The notes: generated by a model not told the origin, from the sequence alone. A DNA stretch of 64,000 bases from Choanephora cucurbitarum (GCA_025331435.1 JAIWNI010000028.1:186001-250000); one strand, 5' to 3'; numbered from the stretch's first letter, positions 46,601 through 60,299 are shown. Translations and numbers: made by a program.

Positions 46601-49600
46601 GGATAGAGAGCGTGCACAAAACTTGGCTTTGCTGTTTGTTGAGTCCAGTCATCAAGAAGCTAGTCATATGGATTTTTGGAATTACTACAACTTGCTGCTT
46701 CTCACGCTGAAAGAAACTCAATCGATCACAGAAGCAAAAGGTCGCAATTTGGTGGTACTCTTCTTTGAGTTCTTGGAGCATGAGTTTATTTCCACCTCCG
46801 AAGAAGAAGATGAAGAGGAAAGCGACGATATTAAAGAGCAAAAAGAAACCGACACAAGCCTGCAGATACTTGCTCGTTCAAGCCGGATTATCAAGAACAA
46901 GATGGCAAACTGGCTTTCTATGTTTTCTGTATTTAAGAATCCCAGAGCTGCTTACCGAAGTCAAGACTTGTATGCTGCTTTCATGCGTATTATTGCTATG
47001 GGTGATGCCAAGTTACAAGCTGCTGCACTTGAATGTCTCTTTACTTGGAAAGACCCTAACGTCAAGCCATATGCAGACAACTTGCGTAACCTACTTGACG
47101 ATATTAAGTTCCGCGATGAATTGGCTACATTCATTCAGAATGAAGAGCAAATACAAATTGACCCAGCCCATCGCAACGGTCTAATGCCTGTAGTAATGCG
47201 TGTTCTTTACGGTAGATTGATTCAGAGAAGCAAGGCCTCTAGTAAAATCAGTAAGGGCACTCGTAGAAAGGTCATTCTGGGTGGAATTTCCTGCTGTAAG
47301 ACAGAAGAGATTCGCTACTTTATCGACCTTGCACTAGAACCTTTCCAAGGCATTTTGGAGTTACCAGGTGTTGAGTTGGATGATGAGGATAATGTATCCA
47401 AGTTTGAGTTTGTAGCCGAAGGCAAACACACAGTAGAACAGATTGCATGGAGAAAGCAGACTGGTCTCTTGAACCTTTTGGAAGACACAATCAAACAATT
47501 TGCTACACATATCTTACCTTTCTTACCCGACTTGCTGAAGGTTGTATTGTATTTAATCAACTTTGCCCATAGCCGCAAGTCCCATGAAGATGATATGGAA
47601 ATTGATGGTCATGATGCCGCCCAAAGTACAAAGTCTAAAGAAATCAAATCTTTAGCTCTCAAACGTATTGTAGAAATGTTCAAGATTAACGGAGACTTCA
47701 ACTTTACTCCATTCATGCCTTCTATGTTTTCTTCGTTCATTTCTCCTCGTCTACCTAATTTGCCTTCTGAAAGCTCTCAAGATTTGTCTTCTTTAACAAG
47801 CTTGTTTTTAGTATGGTCTAAGAAGAGCTCATATGCACCTTACTTGGTCGATTATGACAATCGTGTTATCCCACAAATTGTGTCTACTTTGTCTATCAAG
47901 AGTATCAACGAGCAAGTTCTGAGTGCCTTATTGGAAATCCTTGAATCCATCCTCGATCTCTGCGAAGATGAGATGGAGGTTGATACTGGATCCACACTCA
48001 AGGATAAACTTGTCATTCCTCATGTTGACTTGATTTTAAACCATCTCAAGTACCGTTTAACCCAATCCAAAGATGACACAAAATTCAATAGCGGTCGCTA
48101 TTCAGTACGTGAGATCGCAATTGCAGCTCGCGTTGCACCCTATACCAAGAATGGCGATCAAGCTGCCTCCATCGTTGAACTGTTGTTACCTAGTTTAAAG
48201 AAACCTTCTCGTATCATACCAGAAAAGTCGAAGCAAGACATCCTTACTATTTGGGCGAAATTCATTCGTATTGTACCTGGTTTTGAGACTGGATCTAACC
48301 TTTATCATCATTACTATGTCATGGCTTCTTCAATGTTTGCTACAGCTTACTCTCGAGAGAGTCGTGTAGGCTTACTTCAAGTATTCCAAGCTTTTGCTGA
48401 CATAAACCCTGAATTGGTTAAAGTGAACGAACTCTTAGTTATGTTAAACACTTACTCTGAGAAGCGTATTGATCAGCCTGACTATGACCTCATGCTTGAT
48501 GCCCTAAGTGCAATTGCTGATACACACTATGAATTGTTCAACCTGCATCAATGGCTTCCAATTCTACATCAATTGACTCATTGTATGCATGATTCAGAAG
48601 AAATGGCTATTCGTGGTCAAGCTACCTATTGTATGGCTCAATACCTAAAGGCAACTAAGCAAAAATCAGATGAAGATGAAAAGCGCAAGATGATTGGATA
48701 TGTAAACCATGTCATTTATCCCGCCATCAAGCGTGGTCTTCGCTCTCGTATTGAGCTTGTTCGAATCGAATTTACTTCTTTATTGAACTCCTGTGTCAAG
48801 ACTTTCCCCGAGCTTCCTGCATTTGAAGACATGACGCCTCTGCTTGGCGACGGTGACGAAGAAGTGAACTTCTTCAGCAACATCTATCATATGCAAATCC
48901 ATCGCCGTGCTCGAGCACTGAGCAGACTTGCTGACTATGCTGAGCAGTTGAAACTGAAGGTCGCTACGATCAACAATATCTTTATTCCTATCATCTCAGC
49001 TTTCTTTAGTGAGAGTGATCGTACAGTTGATCACAATCTTTTGAACCAATGTACTGCTACTTTGTCTGCCTTGGCCAAAATTCTTCCTTGGGGTCACTAC
49101 TACCGCTTACTTCAAACATACTTGAGCTATATCAAAGAAAACGATGAAAAAGAAAGAACTTATGTACGCGTTGTTATTGGTATCCTAGATGCCTTCCATT
49201 TTGACATTCAACACATTGAATTGTCAGACGAAACAGTCAAATCTATCATGGGTCGCCAGAAGGTTCGCATTGATTATTTGACAAATGATGAGATAATGAA
49301 ACAAGCTGCCAAGGATGCTGGCGAAGTTATTGCAGAAGACGAGCAAGGAGACGAACACATTGAAGAAGAAGTTGAGACTAAGGACAAGTCTGAAAAGATC
49401 CACGATGTTTTGGTCGAGAAAGTCTTGCCTGATCTTAACAACTTGCTGAACAACAACAAGAGTAGAAAATCTGTCATTGTTCGTGTGCCTCTTGCTTTGG
49501 GTATCACCAAGTTGCTCTGTCATTTTCCTGAGAAGTCTAAACGCATCAACTTACCTGGTTTGCTTACATCAGTGTGTCATATCATTCGAAGCAGAGCCCA

Positions 49601-52372
49601 AGATGTAAGAGACATTACCCGTGAAACATTGATCAAGATCAGTGCTTTCTTAGGCCATACCTATTTTGACTTTATCATCAAAGAACTTCGTGCTGCACTT
49701 CAAAAGGGTTATGAATTGCATGTGTTGGGATATACCGTCAATTCTCTCTTGCTTGATATGTTCCCTCGCCTTAGTGTGGGTGACCTTGACTATTGCTTGC
49801 CTCAGCTTGTTGATTTATTAGTGAGTGATATCTTTGGGGAGACTGGTCAGGAAAAAGATGCCGACGAAATGACAGGCAAGACAAAAGAGGCCAGAAGCCG
49901 TCGTAGTCCTGCTGCTTTTGAAATGATTTCAAAGATCACCGAATTCAAGAACGTTGGTTTGCTGCTTATTCCACTGAAGGACATTATGTCTCATACCGAA
50001 AGTAGCCGTACACTTCGCAAAGTTGAGGATTTGTTGCGTCGTATTGCATTAGGTCTCGTCAACAATCCCGGATTCGAATCCTTAGAACTTCTCGATTTTG
50101 CATATGGTTTAATTTCTGAGAACAACGAAGAATACAAAGCTCAACCTAAAGCTAAAGTAAAGAAGACTCAAAAGGAACTTAATTTTGAAGTTCAAATGAA
50201 GCGTGTATTAGTTGAACCTGTAGACTTTTATCGCGCTAACGCCTATCGGTTTGTTTACTTTGGTTTGAGTTTGTTATCTAGTGCCCTCAAGAAGATCAAA
50301 TTCGACCTAAGCAATCAAGAATACGTTACTCGTTTGAGAAAGCTTGTAAACACAGTGGGCAATACATTATACTCTAGCCAATCCGCCAACGTCGTTCTTG
50401 CAGCTCGTATCATGTGTCACTTTATCACTTTAAAGTTGCCAAATATCTCTGGCGCTGTTACTGTTTCTATTGAGCGTTGCTTTGCCATCATCAAATCTTC
50501 CGGCAATTCAAAGACTAATACTGTACAAGCTTGCTTGCGACTGCTGACTGTCTGTATCCGTGATAATGATAAGTCCAAGCTTACAGAAGCTCAACTAACA
50601 TACATTCTCAATTTCGTTCGACCCGACATGGAAGAGATTGAACGTCAAGGCACTATCTTTGCATTGGTTCGTGCTATTATCTCTCGTAAATTCATGGCTC
50701 CTGAAATGTATGATCTGATGGATACAGTTTCTAATATCATGGTAACAAATCAAAGTCGTGAAATTCGTGAGCAAGCTCGCTCTGTCTACTTCATGTTCTT
50801 GATGGATTATCCACAAGGAAAAGGACGTCTCAAGACTCAGATGAGCTTCATCATCAAGAACTTGGAATACGTACACGAATCTGGTCGCGAATCTATCATG
50901 GAATTACTGCATCATATTATTAGCAAATTTGGCCAAGACATTCTTGCTGATTATGTCGATGCTATCTTCCTTGCGTTAGTAATGCGATTGATCAACGACG
51001 AATCTGCCAAATGTCGTGAAATGTCTGCTACTTTGATCAAGTCGCTTTTTACTCGCATCTCTGATCGTCTTCCTACAATTTACAAACTATTGAACAAATG
51101 GTTGGATCAGACTAGCAAAACAAACTTACAGCGTGCTGCTTGTCAAGTGTATGGTTTAGCTATTGATGCTTTTGGAACTCAATTGCGCACTCAAGCTGAT
51201 GCTCTAGTTCAAAGACTCGCAACTATCTTGAATGCTAGCCACACTCTTATTAATGAGCAAGCTCAACAGGACGATGATGCCGACGACGCTATGGAAATTG
51301 ATATCCAATGGGAAGTGACTTACTATGCCATAAACACTTTTGCAAAGATCACCAAGACTTTCCCCAAGTTGGTATACAACCAAGAGACAGAGCCTGTTTG
51401 GCGCAGTCTGCAACATATGCTGCTTTTCCCTCACTCATGGGTTCGTTCCTCTACAACTAAGCTTTATGGTGCTTATTTTGCTGGTGTAGATCCTGAAAGT
51501 CGTGTCGTCAAGGATACAAATGCCAAATGTATTTATCTGGACGTAAATACACTTCGCTCACTGGCAACCGATTTCTTGGAGCAATTGAAGAGCAACTATG
51601 TTACACAGGAACAAGCGGATCAGATTGTAAAGAATTTGTTCTTTGTGGGTAGATGCTTATACCATATACCTAATGATGAAGATGTACATGGTGAGGTAGA
51701 AGAAGAAATAAAGATTGATGATGCTCGAGATGAGGTGATTGAAGAAGAAGAAGATGATCAACATGCTCAAGTCGCAGTATCAAAAATTGGAAAGAGCGCA
51801 CATAAGCGATCGTTAAACTGGTTATTTAGAAAAGCCTCATTTGACACTCGTGGTGCTGCCATCAGAAAGATAAAAAGTGCTATGATTCTTGTAAGTTAAT
51901 TTCATTTCTTAAACGAAACAAGTGGTTTTGACATTTCCATATAGCGCTCTTCAGTTTTCAAATGGTTTGCAGCCATGTGTAATCTGATGACCTCAGACGA
52001 GTTACCTCCTTATCTGATGCCAGTTGTTGCTCCTATTTATCGTACGGTCAATGACGAGCAAAACAAGGCTGATGGTTTTGGTAAAGTTATTTGATTTATT
52101 GAGTTCAAAACAAGCTTTGAATACTTACATTTTGCTTTATAGAGGAGTTGCAACAACTCGGTAACGAAGTCCTCAGTCTACTTCAAAACAAGGCTGGACC
52201 TACTGTTTACTTTGCTGTCTACCAACGTGTGCGTCAGCAAGTCCTAAAAGCTAGAGAAGACCGCAAATCCAAAGAAGCCATTCTGGCCGTAACTAACCCT
52301 GCATTAGCGGCCAAGCGAAAGCTTGATAAGCATCACAAATCGCAAGCCAAAAAGAAGCGTACTCGCTTCTAG
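43618..52372 (+). CDS. UTP20: U3 snoRNP / SSU processome protein UTP20
   Basis: Nine exons (43618-43677, 43733-44013, 44084-44195, 44288-44364, 44428-44632, 44720-45921, 45983-51890, 51945-52080, 52143-52372) give 2736 aa, matching UTP20/DRIM (yeast about 2490, human 2785). UTP20 is a giant HEAT-repeat protein that wraps the early 90S pre-ribosome and is needed for 18S rRNA maturation. The N-terminal block 'YQTFKTRVERIKVDVVRR...ESLLEWKDLNMT' is diagnostic, followed by helical repeats throughout. Acidic loops (EEEDEEESDD around residue 860; EEEEDD near the end) and a basic nuclear-type C-terminus KKKRTRF are present. One exon of 5.9 kb holds most of the protein; the first exons are small. Antisense frames inside it are shadows. 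Confidence 0.93.
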
Positions 52373-52561
52373 ATGTAGCCATTCATAATTCTTGTATAGT
52401 CATCATAATTGTATTTTTTAAAAATAGAATATTTTTCAAACTTAAAATTATATTCATTTGTCAATCTATTTTGTTTTATTTGAAATTACACTTAATTATG
52501 AAAAGAGGTTTTATGTTGCATTATATATTAGTGACTAAATACATTGGGCTTTAATAGTAAA

Positions 52562-55500
52562 TTAGAACGTAAGAGTCTTCACAATCCCACTACCAGCTTT
52601 GTTTCCAGAGGGTAATGAGTAAGTGGCAGACTTCGTAACACCCTCAATGGTAATAGTCAGCTTAATGGAAGTAAGTGATTGCGATGGATCTGAAACTGTA
52701 ACCCTATAGCTGTGTTGGTCAAGTTGATTAAGTAAGATGACACAGGGGTTATCTGTCTTGATAGTGCAAGACCAAGGTGTAGTATAAGTACCGGCCGTCC
52801 AGAATGCAGCAGCAATTGTCTTGTCTGCAGAACTATACGCAGCATTAACCAGAGGAGAGCTGGCATGGAAAGCTAATTGGATAGGCATATTTCCTTCACT
52901 GGCATTAGCACTAAAGGCTGCATGTGAGACAGCAGGTTGAACAATATATTGAGTCAAGAGTCCAGATGTATTAGTTTTAGGATGCTTGATGTAGGAAGAC
53001 CACAATTGCTGAGGATCTGCACCTACGGAAATACCGACATTGCTCCAATTAGCATATCTAGGCTTAGAGTCTACATAGATGTCTTCAGCTGTAGGGAAAT
53101 AATAGCCAATGTTGTCATGCCAGAGATAGTTGGTTTTAGGGGATAAGTAAGACATAAGCGTGTTTTTAAGTTCACCAGAAATATAGATGTTGCCTTTTCG
53201 GAAGCGCTGATCAAGAACAGTAATCAATTCGGCTGTGGTATTTTTAGAAGTTGTAGGACCAACTTGAACAGCATAGCCGCTTGGGAAAAAGAAGACAGTT
53301 TTTTTGAAAGCCAAATTGCCATTTAAAGGATTCAGATAGTCCATAACAGCGATACCCATGTTTCCATCCGTAACACCACCAACGAACTTCTTCTTGCCCT
53401 TGTTTTTAACTTTACTGCACGTCAAAAGAGTACCTTGATAATCAACAGTAATACCAGGAACAAGGTCCCAATCCCAACTGCCAAAGGAGTCAACATATTC
53501 ATTACCAGTCATATAGTTGAAAATAGCACCATCACTCATATGAAAACCTTGAGGGTTTTGAATGTTAAGGCATTCAGAATTGATCGTTCTGCTTGAGTAC
53601 ATTTTTAGAGTAACAACATAGTCTGCAGTACGATGCACCTAATTTGTTCATTAATTATAATCTAATATATTAAAATGATTCAGTCCTGCTAAAAAACAGT
53701 CACAACAATGAACGATTTTAATTTTATGTTGGCAAAGCTTACGAATAGTGAAAATTACTTAGTTTCAGCCAATCAGCAAGCTCAAAATCTCTAAGCTAAA
53801 TAAAAATATACGTAAAGTGCAATGTTTAGTCTTCTTTTGTTATAATTCACTTTTCGTAAAACACCTCTTCTCTACTCAAACTTACGCTCTACAAACAAAC
53901 TTTTATCAACAATGTCAAACGTTTACTGCGCTGCTTGCAACGAACCCGGCCACTTGAGACGCATATTCCGCGGTTGTAGAATGAACCCTCTCAACCAGGC
54001 TAACAACTCTGTTGCTGTTGATCAGTCTTCAAACATCAACAATAGTTCGATTAACGAACCCTCTAACATCACCAGAAGAATTCGTTATCGCAACCAGCAG
54101 CCCACGCTTAACATTGCAAAGGACACAACTGCATTGCCAACTGTTCGAGACGACCGTGGTTCAATGGACTGTGTTTGTTCTTATTGTGGTGCTTTAATGT
54201 GGATTGAGGAAAGAGTTGTTAGAAGTAGTAAGATTCACCCTGAGTTTCAGCTTTGTTGTTGCAAAGGAAAATCTATTTTGCCTTCTCTGCAACCTACACC
54301 AGGAGAAATTTCAAGTTTACTTATGAACAATGATCCTATTTCTAAAGAATTTCAAAAAATATTCGTCTTTACAACAGTTCCTTGAGCTTCACTTCATTCG
54401 GTGTAAACTTGGATTTGAGTTTAGCAAACAGTTCTGTTGGTTCTTATACATTCAGAATTCAAGGAAGTCCCTATCACTTGATTGGATCTGTTATGCCACC
54501 AAACAATGCTAACCCCAAGTTTGCACAGATCTATATTTATGATGCTGAACAAGAACTTGCTAATCGTCACGCTGTAGCACCCGGTGTTAACATCACGACT
54601 TTACAACAACTGCAAGAACTCATGCATCGATTAAACCCTTTTGTGTCTATCTTCAAGAACATGACTCAAATTGCAAATGATCAACGCAACAGTTCTGAAG
54701 CTCAAGCCAATGGGATCGAATCCTTGGAAAACATCAAGTTGGTCTTCCGGGCTGAAGGTGTTCCCGATCGTAGACGCTATAATCGTCCAACTCATGGATC
54801 TGAAATAGCCGCTATTGTAGTTGGTGGTGAAAACGATGATGACACTCCTAACTCAAGAGACATTGTTGCTCGTTATCAAGACGATTCACTTACTCGAGTT
54901 AATGAGACCAATCAGTTTTATGACCCATTACACTATGTCCTTTTGTTTCCTTCCGGTGAACCTGGCTGGAGTATTGATACAAAAAGCATGTCTGGCAATC
55001 ATAAAATAACTGTTATGGAATTCTACAGCTTTCGATTAATGTATCGACCAAACGACAACCATCTCTTGCACTCCTTTGGCAATCTATTTCAACAGTATAT
55101 TGTTGATAACTACGCTAAAATGGAACAAAACCGATTGTCCTACATTCGTTTGAACCAGAAAAAGCTAAGATGTGAAGCCTATCAAGGTCTGCAAGATGCT
55201 GTCCATGTCAACGATTATGTCAACTCGGCTGATCCTCAAAGTTTGGCAAACATTGGCAAAAGAGTTATATTGCCATCTTCGTTTATTGGTGGTCCACGCC
55301 ACATGGCTCAACTTTATCAGGATGCCCTTAGTATTGTTAGAAGATTCGGTAAACCCGACTACTTCATTCACTTTCACATGTAATCCTAAGTGGCCCGAAA
55401 TTCAACGAGAATTGTTGTATAACCAAAAAGCTTCAGATCGACCCGATCTTTGCTCTAGAGTTTTCAACCTTAAGCTTCGAGAACTTTTAGATGATTTGAC

Positions 55501-58500
55501 AAAAAAGCATGTTTTGGGTAAAGCCATTTCATTCATTTTTACCATTGAGTTTCAAAAGCGGGGCTTGCCCCATGCGCACATCCTCTTGATCGTTGATCCT
55601 TCTGACAAACCACAAACCATCGAGGATTATGATAAGATTGTATCTGCTGAAACTTCCAGATCCTGATGCTTATCCCTTAGCATATGAAACAGTTACCAAG
55701 CATATGATTCATGGTCCATGTGGAATCTTGAATCCTAACGCTGTCTGTATGGACGCAGAAAAAGGATGTACTAAAGGGTATCCCAAAGAATTCTGTGAAG
55801 AAACAACGGTCAATCCCAATGGAGGCTATCCTATCTACAGAAGACGCAACAATGGAACATCAATCCCTAAAGTCATCAATGGACATACTTACAACATAGA
55901 TAATTGCTGCATTGTTACACACATCCTGTACCTTTATTCAAAGTATGATGCACACATCAATGTCGAGCTATGCTCTTCTATCAATAGTGTCAAGTACGTT
56001 TACAAATATGTGTATAAAGGCCATGATCGCGCATCTATGTCTGTTGAGCAAAACGATGAGATCAAGTCATTCGTTGATGCAAGATACGTATTTGCACCTG
56101 AAGCTTGCTGGAGATTGTTCTCTTTTCCTATGCATAAGGAATTTCCATCCCATCAAAGACTTGCTATTCACCTAGAAGGCGAAGAGCCTGTCTATTTTAA
56201 TGAGGATGACAATATTTCCAATGTGCTTCAACGCGCATCCACCCAAGAGACCACTCTTGCAAATTGGTTTAAAACTAATGCAAGTGATCCTAATGCAAGA
56301 TCAATTTTGTATCCCAACTTTCCAGAAGAGTATGTCTGGCATGATGATAAGGAACCAAGAAGATGGGAAAAACGTGTTCGTGGCTTTGGTGGAACAATTG
56401 GTAGAATCTATGCAGTTTCTCCTAAACAAACTGAGCTGTATTATTTGCGAATGCTACTCCACCATGTTTCTGGTGCTACTTCGTTTGCTCACCTCAGAAC
56501 TGTCAATGGGATTGTTAATCCAACCTTTCAAGATGCTTGCCGTGCTTTGCACTTACTTGAGTCTGATGATCAATGGAGTCGATGTTTAGAAGAGGCTGCT
56601 CAAATTCAAACCCCTGTTGGTCTTCGAAGACTTTTTACCATTTTGTTAATTTTCTGTACGCCTGCTGATCCCCACCAACTTTGGCTGGAATTTCGAAATG
56701 AGCTATCTGAAGATTATCTTCATCAACTTAGAAATGATCCCTCTTTTGATTCAGTTCTGAACAGTATCACTGAGACAGCATACAACAATGCACTGCTTGA
56801 TATCGATGACATTTTGGCTACACAACACGGAACAAGCTTAACTCGCTATCCCGGATTTGTACTACCAACTACCGATACAAGAAGCAATTATGCTAATACA
56901 AGTGTCAGTCGTTAGATTCGAGAACAAGATAGACTAAACATACTTGCCCAGCAAAGTTCTGTTTCTTTAGACATTGATAGGTTTAACAACGACCAGCGTC
57001 AAGTCTTTGATACAATCATGCAGTGTGTCGAAAGAGATGGCAACCATTCAACAGAATATCCCAGAATTTTCTTTGTTGATGGACCAGGCGGTACCGGTAA
57101 GACATATTTGTTTAACACTCTTTTGAAAGCTGTTAGATCTGCCAACGATGGCTATGCATTAGCTGTTGCATCCAGTGGTACAGCCGCTTTGCTTTTGGAA
57201 GGTGGTAGAACTGCTCATTCCATGTTCAAAATACCCTTGGAGATATCATCAACTACTTTGTGTGATATTAGGCCCAAATCTCCAACAGCTGAATTATTAA
57301 AAAAGACAAAATTAATCATATGGGATGAATCATCTATGATTAACAAGTCTACACTTGAAACAGTTGACCGAACTTTTAAAGACATCTTTAGTAAAACTAA
57401 CGAAGCTCTGTCCAATGTTCCATTTGGTGGTCGACTTATGCTTTTTGGTGGCGATTTCAGACAAGTACTTTCTGTGGTCAAAAGAGGCAACAGATCAAGC
57501 ATTGTAAATCAATGCATCAACCAATCTTTCTTATGGCCTTCTTTTACTGTAATTAAGCTCCAAATCAACATGAGAGTTCAACAAGCTCAAATGAATAATG
57601 AGATTCGTTTATCTGAAGAATTACAACAGTTTGCAGATATGCTACTGGCTATTGGTGACGGATCTATGGAAACCTTGAGAATACCGGTTTTTACCAGCAA
57701 TCGTATTATTGACACTGAGTATATCAAAATTCCGGATTCGATGCTCATCCAAGGCGATAACCTTTTAAACCTTTTGTCTGCAATTTATCCAGAAATATTC
57801 TCCAATGAGAATACTATCCACACAAATCTTCAGAGTTTGATCAAATCAGCAATTCTTACTCCTACTAATTCTTTTGTTGCTGAAATCAATCATCTCTTGA
57901 TTCAACGATTTCCTGGAGAATTAAAAACTTACTTCAGCGCTGACGAACTTCTCAATAATGAGCAAAACATGGAGTATCCAGTTGAACTGCTTCACAGGAT
58001 TGAAAATGGATCCATTCCTCCCCATGAGCTCAAGTTAAAGGTTGGTTCGCCCATCATGCTTCTTAGAAACTTAGACGCCACGAATGGTTTGTGCAATGGC
58101 ACCCAATTGGTAGTCAAATCATTATTGCAACATGTCATTGAAACAACTATTGAAACCGGCGCATTTGTAGGCTCAGTAGTATGCATTCCACGCATCAAAT
58201 TTATTACTGACTCTAATGACGCTATTCAATTCAGTCGTTTTCAATTTCCTGTAAGACTTGCTTTTGCAATGACTATCAACAAAGCCCAAGGCCAAACACT
58301 TGAAAAAGTTGGTTTGTATTTGCCAAAGCCTGTTTTTAGTCATGGCCAGCTTTATGTTGCTCTATCCCGAGTCAAACAAAAAGAATCATTAAAAATTCTA
58401 ATTGGTAAATCCACTGTTATTCCATCAAGATATAGAGCAAATCACACCAGAAATGTTGTCTACAAAGAAGTATTTATTTAAATGCCTACTCTTTCTTATC

Positions 58501-60299
58501 TTATTTATTATCATATATTATTTCAATAAACTTATATATATTTATCGTTTAAAAAAAAACAAAAAATCATATTTGATCCTGAACAAATCAATTTCATTGA
58601 GCTCTGATCTATCCATTCGGATTAGCTTAATTCTTTCTCACTGCCCCGGGACACATGTTTTTTTTACCGAAGCGACGGTTTAAAATACACGAAGCGCAGC
58701 GAAGGGGCTATTCTAAACCATAGCGAAGGTCCAAAAAAAATATGGGTGGGGCCCCCACATTGAACTTCTCATCGGATTAGTTGGCCTGCGGCAGCACGAG
58801 CATCTTACAAAGCGCAGCGTACCGTACCGTAATGAAGGTCAATAAAATTAACCAGAGCGAAGCGGAGGTGCTAATTTTATTACCGCAATGAAGGTGCGGT
58901 TTGTAATATGCTCGTTTAATATAACGAAATACTACATTTTACTTACCATGTAGTCTGAATTGTAAAAGTAGCGAGTACCAATGAGATTACCTTGATTTGC
59001 ATTGCCTGTGGGAGAGCCATTCAAACGATCAGAAATTGCCTGCATTTCTTTTTCGGTTGCTGATCCCTGTGCACTTTTAGCAATTTCCTTTAGATCGAGA
59101 ACAACACCACCGGACGATTGCTGGTCGGAATACTTAAATGATACCATACGGCCAATCGCACTGTATTGCCATAGCAATTGTTGGAGCTTGGTATCAGCAA
59201 TCATCATCCATTCACTGCCGTCCATCAAAGTCTTGAATGCGGTTAGGGCGCTTTCGCTAGGACCAATGTCAAGACCCACTGTCTCAGTGAAAACGGCCAA
59301 AACATCGGAGGCAAAGTCTTTACCATAATTGCCATTATAAAGGATGCCCTTGTGTTGTATAAAAGAGCCATCTGCTTGAATACCGTCTCCAGCGGTCGTT
59401 TCGCTGATGGTGACGCCATCGTAGAAAGCCTCCAAGGCAGTCTTTAGCATCTCTAAATCGTCCTTGAACATAGCAAGGGTAATACCAATGTCGGCCACGT
59501 CAAGAAGATTTGCACCTGTAAGAACGCTGATGGCTTGAGTCATAGAAGTAACTTTAGCAAAAGCTCTTGCTTGAATAGTAATACATCTCTTCTTTTGACT
59601 TTCGTTTAATTCATTGCGAAGTAACAGACAGGTATCTCCAATTGCACTAGGTATACCAATCAATTGGTTGAACCAGTTTTTACTCCAAAGGCCTGGTGTT
59701 CCACAGGGACAGTTCATTGAGGCAACGCCACCGTTTTCTATACAATCATGTTCATCGAAATCGTTTTCGAGCCAATAATCTAAAGACGCAAGCGATGTTT
59801 TGAGATATTCGGGCTGCATCGTCTCATGGTATCCAATAGCAAGATTCACTATTTTTCTGGGATTTAATACAATTGCAAATAACTTCGATGGTGTGCTAAT
59901 GCTTACAAACTCTAATTAGATGCTGTTGAGCAGGCCAATTCGCAATTCTAGAAGAATAAGTTACGTTAGTAATCTTTGTTCTAATTCAAGAAAATTAACT
60001 CAGAATAATGTACCTAGAACCGCAACCAGATGTCATATCAATGTCAGCCCAAGTACGATTTTCGTTTAATGTATTCTTCCTGTAAATCGTCAAAAGAAGC
60101 TTTAATTTCTTATCTCAACGAGTACTGTCAATGAAGTTTACCATCTATTAAGATAATATGTACTATTTGCAGAATTATATTTAACAATATGTTCAATGCG
60201 ACGCGACTTCATAGTAGCCATGTCGTCAGCAGTTGGCATTACAATTGCATATATGCTGCCTATGAACAGTAGACAAATTGTGGCAAGTGTAGATCGCAT
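52562..60299 (-). CDS. Polysaccharide lyase family 8, copy 1 (Helitron in intron 4)
   Basis: Five exons (60299-60142, 60079-60014, 59947-59907, 59848-58947, 53638-52562) give 747 aa. PL8 enzymes cleave uronic-acid polysaccharides such as hyaluronan, chondroitin or xanthan by beta-elimination. Residues 1-21, MRSTLATICLLFIGSIYA, form a signal peptide. Exon 4 is the (alpha/alpha) toroid with the catalytic set: Asn in 'TGANLLD', His in 'DGSFIQHKG' (codon near 59352), Tyr in 'YNGNYG', Arg in 'AIGRMVS'. Exon 5 is the beta-sandwich half, opening 'VHRTADYVVTLKMYSSR'. The 5308-nt intron (58946-53639) has GTAAGT and ATTAG ends and contains a Helitron antisense to the gene. All exon frames are open, so the protein can be made if the intron is spliced. 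Tandem with copy 2. Confidence 0.82.
53912..58481 (+). pseudogene. Helitron Rep/PIF1-helicase gene, recently broken
   Basis: Nearly the whole protein is readable in five segments (53912-54385, 54382-55383, to 55666, 55593-56915, 57018-58481). N-terminal zinc-knuckle-like 'CAACNEPGHLRRIFRGC' and a C-x2-C pair 'CVCSYCG'. Helitron-like domain with HUH motif 'LPHAHILL' (about 55566-55589) and a tyrosine motif 'YVYKYVYKG' (about 55998). PIF1 helicase: Walker A 'GPGGTGKT', 'IIWDESSM', 'GGDFRQ', and C-terminal 'AMTINKAQGQTLE' and 'YVALSRVK'. Defects: a one-base loss in an A-run near 54355, one-base gains near 55373 and 55651, and a TAG at 56913. All else is open, so the breaks look recent. It would have driven rolling-circle-type transposition. 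Confidence 0.85.
58640..58910. repeat. GC-rich repeat block at Helitron 3' end
   Basis: Short related motifs recur: 'CCGAAGCGACGG', 'CGAAGCGCAGCGAAGG', 'AGCGAAGG', 'AAGCGCAGCGTACCG', 'GAGCGAAGCGGAGG' and 'CGCAATGAAGG'. The GC content is far above the surroundings. Two hairpins occur at its right end. It probably carries the subterminal or terminal signals of the Helitron. Confidence 0.6.

Larger units (their letters stand above)
53645..58925 (+). mobile_element. Helitron inserted in a PL8 intron
   Basis: Everything between the host intron's splice ends is foreign compared with the 53-nt intron of the tandem paralogue. The inside carries a Helitron Rep/helicase gene on the plus strand and a GC-rich, repeat-rich 3' section. 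Exact ends are not certain. At the left, candidates beginning TC (e.g. TCAGTCCTGC near 53680) fit the Helitron rule. At the right, hairpins lie at about 58847-58883 (arms AATAAAATTA/TAATTTTATT) and 58883-58899 (CCGCA/TGCGG). A clear CTRR terminus was not identified, so a Helentron-like subtype is possible. Confidence 0.7.

Noticed and set aside
46409..51434. Several antisense and out-of-frame open frames inside UTP20
   Set aside because: They overlap a long conserved coding exon and have no recognisable protein; they are frame shadows.
52657..53146. Antisense/sense short frames within PL8 copy 1
   Set aside because: Shadows of the PL8 beta-domain exon.
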